In this document: positions 60,124 to 64,000 of the stretch, piece after piece | How the letters are laid out: each line of letters opens with the position of its first letter | How positions within the stretch are numbered: the stretch's first letter is position 1 | Source: Acanthochlamys bracteata | Lineage: Eukaryota > Streptophyta > Magnoliopsida > Pandanales > Velloziaceae | DNA length: 64,000 nucleotides | Direction: 5' to 3' | Assembly (NCBI GenBank): GCA_019914995.1 | Contig: CM034132.1 | Location: 8,736,662 to 8,800,661, forward strand | Made by a program: the position numbers and the translations under genes | Notes under the pieces: generated by a model | What the model saw: the letters and a program-made list of their open reading frames with translations, nothing else | Databases searched by the model: none | What the model was told of the DNA's origin: nothing

Positions 60124-61439
60124 TTGTCCTTGTTAAGGTAAATATTATGAAAATTGCCAATTTGGAAATAGAGAAGGGGGCATTTACAGTGTTTTTAAAA
60201 TGAAAATTTTTTTGAATAAAAAATATTTTTATTTTTTTTAAAAAAGAGCTTTTTTTATCTCTAAAAAATAATAAAAAAATGTAATAAAAAGATTTCACTA
60301 TGTAAAATTTTTTTATATTTTTTAAATTTTTAAATAAATTTTCTAGATACTTATAAAATGTATATTAAAAAATATAAGATGGAAAATTGAAAGCTGCTTC
60401 TATAGTAAGCTAAGTAAAAAGACGTCTCATTCTTATAGTACTTAAAAAAAAATTTTATTATTTTTATTGGGCTTTCAAATTAGGCTAGGCTCAGATTAGT
60501 AATGTATAGGACTTAGTAAGTCCGAATGAATGACGGACTAATTTAGTGGTTAGGATCAGATTACTAGAATAGGGGTTTGGGATGATGCCCAAGTAAAAAA
60601 TAGACTAGCTAATTTGAAGGTAGGTCAATAACTCGCTTTGGATTGGACCATATAAATCCTAATTTAGTGGGCTTAACAGCTCACGTTTCTTTTCCACATT
60701 TGCTCAGTGTTGGAATGATTATGTGTTATAAATAGAGAATACTAATTTATAAAAAATTGGCCAATCTTTTTAGTATGGAGATCCGATCTTACAATTTTAA
60801 AGTATTTTCTAAAAGAATTTTTTAAAAATAATTTTTTAAAAGAAAAAACAAAAATTATATATATAAAAATTTTATTACGTAGGATTTAGTGTGCTTGCCT
60901 GCGGGATATAATTTAATGCACAAATCGTTGAAAGTTATACTTTTTAAATTTTAATAAAATTTTTTAAAGTACTATAAATTTTATTATAAAATAAAAAATT
61001 AAATAAAATTTTGAAAAATAGTAATAAGAATTGTCAAATATAGCAAAAAACATAGCAGAATTTCAATAGGAACTAGTTCAATACACATTTTTGTTATACG
61101 AATTTTAATTTTAAATTACTTGAAAAAATATACTATTTGTTAAAGTTTTTTAAATCATTTTCTTGGATTAAGCAGTAATAAGTAGATATTTTTGTTTACT
61201 AACTTTGTATAGTTTACACAATATCTAAAATGGGCCTACGGTATTTCTATTGGGCTACATTTCAAGCTAGAAACTATTATATGGGCCTTCGCTCTTACAG
61301 AAATGTTTGCTATAATACCTGAAAATGTAATTTTTAAATTTTAATTTACTATTTTCAATGGATTTTTTAAAACATTAAAATTTATTCAAAAATTTTAGAA
61401 AAAATTTAAACGCCCTATATTATTACTGTTCTTCTGCAA
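60124..61439. other. AT-rich intergenic DNA before the PPR gene
   Basis: Two more degraded AT-rich repeats are seen at about 60,190-60,390 and 60,790-61,020. The last few hundred bases must hold the promoter of the PPR gene. No other gene. Confidence 0.45.
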
Positions 61440-61496
61440 ATGCGGTGGGAGGCTTCTTCTCCATGTCCGGCTTGGCAAACCAGTACGCTTCCCTAG
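61440..61496 (+). other. Upstream ORF overlapping the PPR start codon
   Basis: An ATG at 61,440 in another frame opens 18 codons (MRWEASSPCPAWQTSTLP) and ends at TAG 61,494-61,496, beyond the PPR start at 61,463. If it is in the mRNA, ribosomes must pass it by leaky scanning. Confidence 0.4.
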
Positions 61497-63694
61497 TACG
61501 ACTCTCCGCCTTCGATCCCAAGCAGCTCAAGAAACTCCACGCTGTGATTCTCAAAACACTTTCCCCTCCCGACACATTCGTCTCCAACACTCTCATAACC
61601 TCTTATTCCAACTTCCATCTTTTTGCTTACGCCCGCAAGGTGTTCGACCAAATTCCCCACCCAAACTCCTTCTCATGGAACTCAATCCTCTCTGCTTCCT
61701 CCAAATCCGGACTTCTTTCTCACATGGAAAAAATATTTTTTGTAATGCCCGAACGCGATAACATTTCCTGGAACTCGCTAATCTCCGGTTACGCTAATCG
61801 CGGTCTCAGGGAAGAAGCCGTAGATGCTTACAAGAAAATGCTGAGGGATGAAAAACTTTGCGCACGTCCCAACCGTATAACTTTTTCCACGGTACTGATT
61901 CTTTCATCCGCGTTGTCGTCGCCTGAGCTGGGCAGACAGCTACATTGCCAGATTGTGAAGCATGGTTTGGAGTCTCACGTGTTCGTCGGGAGTCCGTTGG
62001 TTGATATGTACTCCAAAGTGGGGTTGATTGGTGAAGCAATACGTGCTTTTCATAGTATTGAGTCCAAGAATGTGGTACTGTATAATACTATGATCACGGG
62101 TCTGCTTAGGTGTGGGATGGTTGAACATTCAAAGAAGTTATTTAGAATGATGGTTGAAAGGGATTCAATTTCTTGGACGACTCTGCTTACAGGGCTTGCA
62201 CAGAATAGTTTGGAGGAAGAATGCCTTGATCTGTTTAGGGAGATGGGATGTGACGGTGTCAAGATGGATCAGTATACGTTTGGCAGTGTCTTGACTGCCT
62301 GCGGAAGTCTGCTAGCATTAGAAGGAGGAAAGCAAGTTCATAGTTATATTATAAGGACCTGCTATGAAAGAAATATTTTTGTGGGCAGTGCATTGGTTGA
62401 CATGTACTCAAAATGCAGAAATATTACGTATGCTGAAACGGTTTTCAGGAGGATGGAGCATAAGAATGTTGTGTCCTGGACGGCAATGGTTGTAGGTTAC
62501 GGTCAGAATGGATGCAGCGAGGAAGCTGTGCGTGTCTTCTGTGATATGCATAGAAATGGTATTGAGCCAGATGATTATGCTTTCGGGAGTGTCATAAGTT
62601 CTTGCGCCAACCTTGCGAGCCTGGAGGAGGGTGTGCAGTTTCATTGCAGAGCACTAGTGTTAGGCTTAATCTCATATCTTACGGTATCAAATGCAATTAT
62701 TACATTATACGGGAAATGTGGGAATGTTGAGGACTCACATAGGTTCTTTAGTGAGATGCAATCGAAAGACCATGTGTCATGGACTGCACTGGTCTCTGGA
62801 TATGCTCAGTTTGGAATGGCCAGTGAGACAATAGCTTTGTTCGAGGAAATGTTAGCCGAGGGTGTGAAGCCAGATGGAGTTACATTTGTAGGTGTTTTGT
62901 CTGCTTGTAGTCGAGCTGGACTGGTGGATAAAGGATATAAATACTTTGACTCTATGGTCAAAGACCATAAGATCGTTCCTGCTGCTGATCACTACACCTG
63001 TGTCATTGATCTGTACGGTAGAGCAGGGAGATTGAAAGAGGCAGAAGACTTTATCAGGAAGATGCCTTATAGCCCAGATGACATTGGGTGGGCAACACTA
63101 CTAAGCTCTTGCAGAGTTCATGGTAACATAGAAATAGGGAAGTGGGCAGCTGAGGCGTTGCTCCAATTGGATCCGCAAAATGCTGCCAGCTATGTATTAT
63201 TATCCAGTATATATGCTTCTAAAGGAAAATGGAATGAGGTAGCTCAATTGAGAAAGCAAATGAGAGTCGAAGGAGCCAGGAAAGAACCTGGTTGTAGTTG
63301 GATTAGATACAAGAATGAGGTTCACATTTTCTCAGCTGATGACCATTCCCATCCTTATTCAGATAAAATATATGCTGAGCTAGAAAGACTCACTGCAAAG
63401 ATGATAGAGGAAGGATATAAGCCTGACACTACCTCTGTTTTGCACAATGTGGCAGATGCACAAAAGTTGGATATGCTTAGCCACCACAGTGAGAAGCTTG
63501 CTATTGCTTTCGGCTTGCTTGTCATACCTCAAGGATTACCTATAAGAGTTGTTAAGAATCTCAGAGTCTGTGTCGACTGCCATAATGCAACCAAATACAT
63601 TTCCAAAATAGTTGGACGGGAAATTCTTGTAAGAGATGCTGTCAGGTTCCACAAGTTTAGTGAGGGAATCTGTTCCTGCAGTGATTTCTGGTGA
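61463..63694 (+). CDS. DYW-class pentatricopeptide repeat protein (At1g68930-like)
   Basis: Single exon, 743 residues, as long as the Arabidopsis relative. The start is ATG at 61,463 (MSGLANQY); the frame extends six codons further but only to a GTG. PLS-type repeats fill about 25-610: motifs such as DTFVSNTLITSYSNF, NIFVGSALVDMYSKC, NVVSWTAMVVGYGQNG and GVTFVGVLSACSRAGLVDKG recur about every 31-36 residues. E/E+ motifs follow, with the PG-box EPGCSWI. The C-terminal DYW deaminase has HHSEKLAIAFGL (HxE) and CVDCHNATK (CxxCH) and ends CSCSDFW, with Phe in place of the usual Tyr. Such proteins bind one organelle RNA site and convert C to U. Organelle and target are unknown; no clear transit peptide is visible. 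Confidence 0.95.
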   Translation: MSGLANQYASLVRLSAFDPKQLKKLHAVILKTLSPPDTFVSNTLITSYSNFHLFAYARKVFDQIPHPNSFSWNSILSASSKSGLLSHMEKIFFVMPERDNISWNSLISGYANRGLREEAVDAYKKMLRDEKLCARPNRITFSTVLILSSALSSPELGRQLHCQIVKHGLESHVFVGSPLVDMYSKVGLIGEAIRAFHSIESKNVVLYNTMITGLLRCGMVEHSKKLFRMMVERDSISWTTLLTGLAQNSLEEECLDLFREMGCDGVKMDQYTFGSVLTACGSLLALEGGKQVHSYIIRTCYERNIFVGSALVDMYSKCRNITYAETVFRRMEHKNVVSWTAMVVGYGQNGCSEEAVRVFCDMHRNGIEPDDYAFGSVISSCANLASLEEGVQFHCRALVLGLISYLTVSNAIITLYGKCGNVEDSHRFFSEMQSKDHVSWTALVSGYAQFGMASETIALFEEMLAEGVKPDGVTFVGVLSACSRAGLVDKGYKYFDSMVKDHKIVPAADHYTCVIDLYGRAGRLKEAEDFIRKMPYSPDDIGWATLLSSCRVHGNIEIGKWAAEALLQLDPQNAASYVLLSSIYASKGKWNEVAQLRKQMRVEGARKEPGCSWIRYKNEVHIFSADDHSHPYSDKIYAELERLTAKMIEEGYKPDTTSVLHNVADAQKLDMLSHHSEKLAIAFGLLVIPQGLPIRVVKNLRVCVDCHNATKYISKIVGREILVRDAVRFHKFSEGICSCSDFW

Positions 63695-64000
63695 GCGGGA
63701 TCTCAACAATCTTGAAGCAAGAGTGCATGTGAACTTCATTTAGTTTATTGCTGCCGTGAGTGCATTGGGACTTAACAGCAACACATAGAATCGACAAGTG
63801 AAAATAACCCATGGATGGGTTGCAAAATTACGGATTGTAAAGTTGCTGGTTCGTGCATTAGCTCGACTTATCCATAGCAGATCCAGAAGATTGGAGTTCT
63901 TTTTTGCACTGTCAGATTATTGAGGAGCAATTTCACTGCAGATACAATATTAAGGTTAGTGTTCTATAAAGTTGTGTACCAGGCTTGGGGCACTTGAAAT
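63695..64000. other. 3' region of the PPR gene
   Basis: Downstream of the TGA, probably 3' UTR up to the window end. No further gene seen. Confidence 0.5.

Noticed and set aside
61445..61462. PPR reading frame starting six codons earlier
   Set aside because: The first codon there is GTG; the first in-frame ATG is 61,463, which gives the usual length of 743 residues.

Overview
The window is nuclear DNA from a flowering plant, most likely a eudicot. Genes have many GT-AG introns, intergenic DNA is very AT-rich, and the proteins are plant-specific: a plastid glucose transporter with a transit peptide, the iron-sensing ligase BRUTUS, a DYW-class PPR protein, and a TRM/DUF4378 protein. No CRISPR array, operon, rRNA or convincing tRNA gene was seen. 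All exon models were built by hand from splice sites, reading-frame continuity and family knowledge; no search or alignment program was run.

Left part (1-24,050), all genes on the minus strand. First is a decayed first exon of a delta-7-sterol C5-desaturase (873-1,076, with a stop codon and a 1-base deletion). Next comes a two-exon GT14/BC10-like glycosyltransferase (3,942-6,079). A LACTB2-like metallo-beta-lactamase-fold hydrolase follows (8,408-17,851); it has 11 common coding exons and two possible last exons. The last is the ribonucleotide reductase large subunit RNR1 (18,737-23,694), with 17 exons and a promoter that has two E2F sites, a telo-box and a TATA box.

Middle part (24,050-34,560) has no intact gene. 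It holds a degenerate hAT transposon, a possible miniature LTR element with 51-base terminal repeats, a non-autonomous hAT element with near-matching 8-base target duplications, and many AT-rich MITE-like repeats. A second hAT-type element lies at 7,450-8,072.

Right part (34,560-64,000). BRUTUS (35,078-43,623, plus strand) has 14 exons and carries a MITE and complementary CT and GA tracts in its introns. The plastidic glucose transporter (44,920-51,778, minus) converges on it and has 13 exons. A frameshifted DUF761 relic follows (about 52,790-53,310, plus), then a TRM/DUF4378 protein (53,649-57,494, minus, five exons), a cluster of AT-rich repeats (58-61 kb), and an intron-less DYW PPR gene (61,463-63,694, plus).

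The genes do not form a pathway. They are independent housekeeping, regulatory and organelle genes side by side. The most interesting observations are the alternative last exons of the LACTB2-like gene, which decide whether a hydrophobic tail is present; the complementary repeats flanking an in-frame BRUTUS exon; the E2F/telo-box promoter of RNR1; and several mobile elements whose ends and target duplications can be read directly. I did not find a clearly new biological system.
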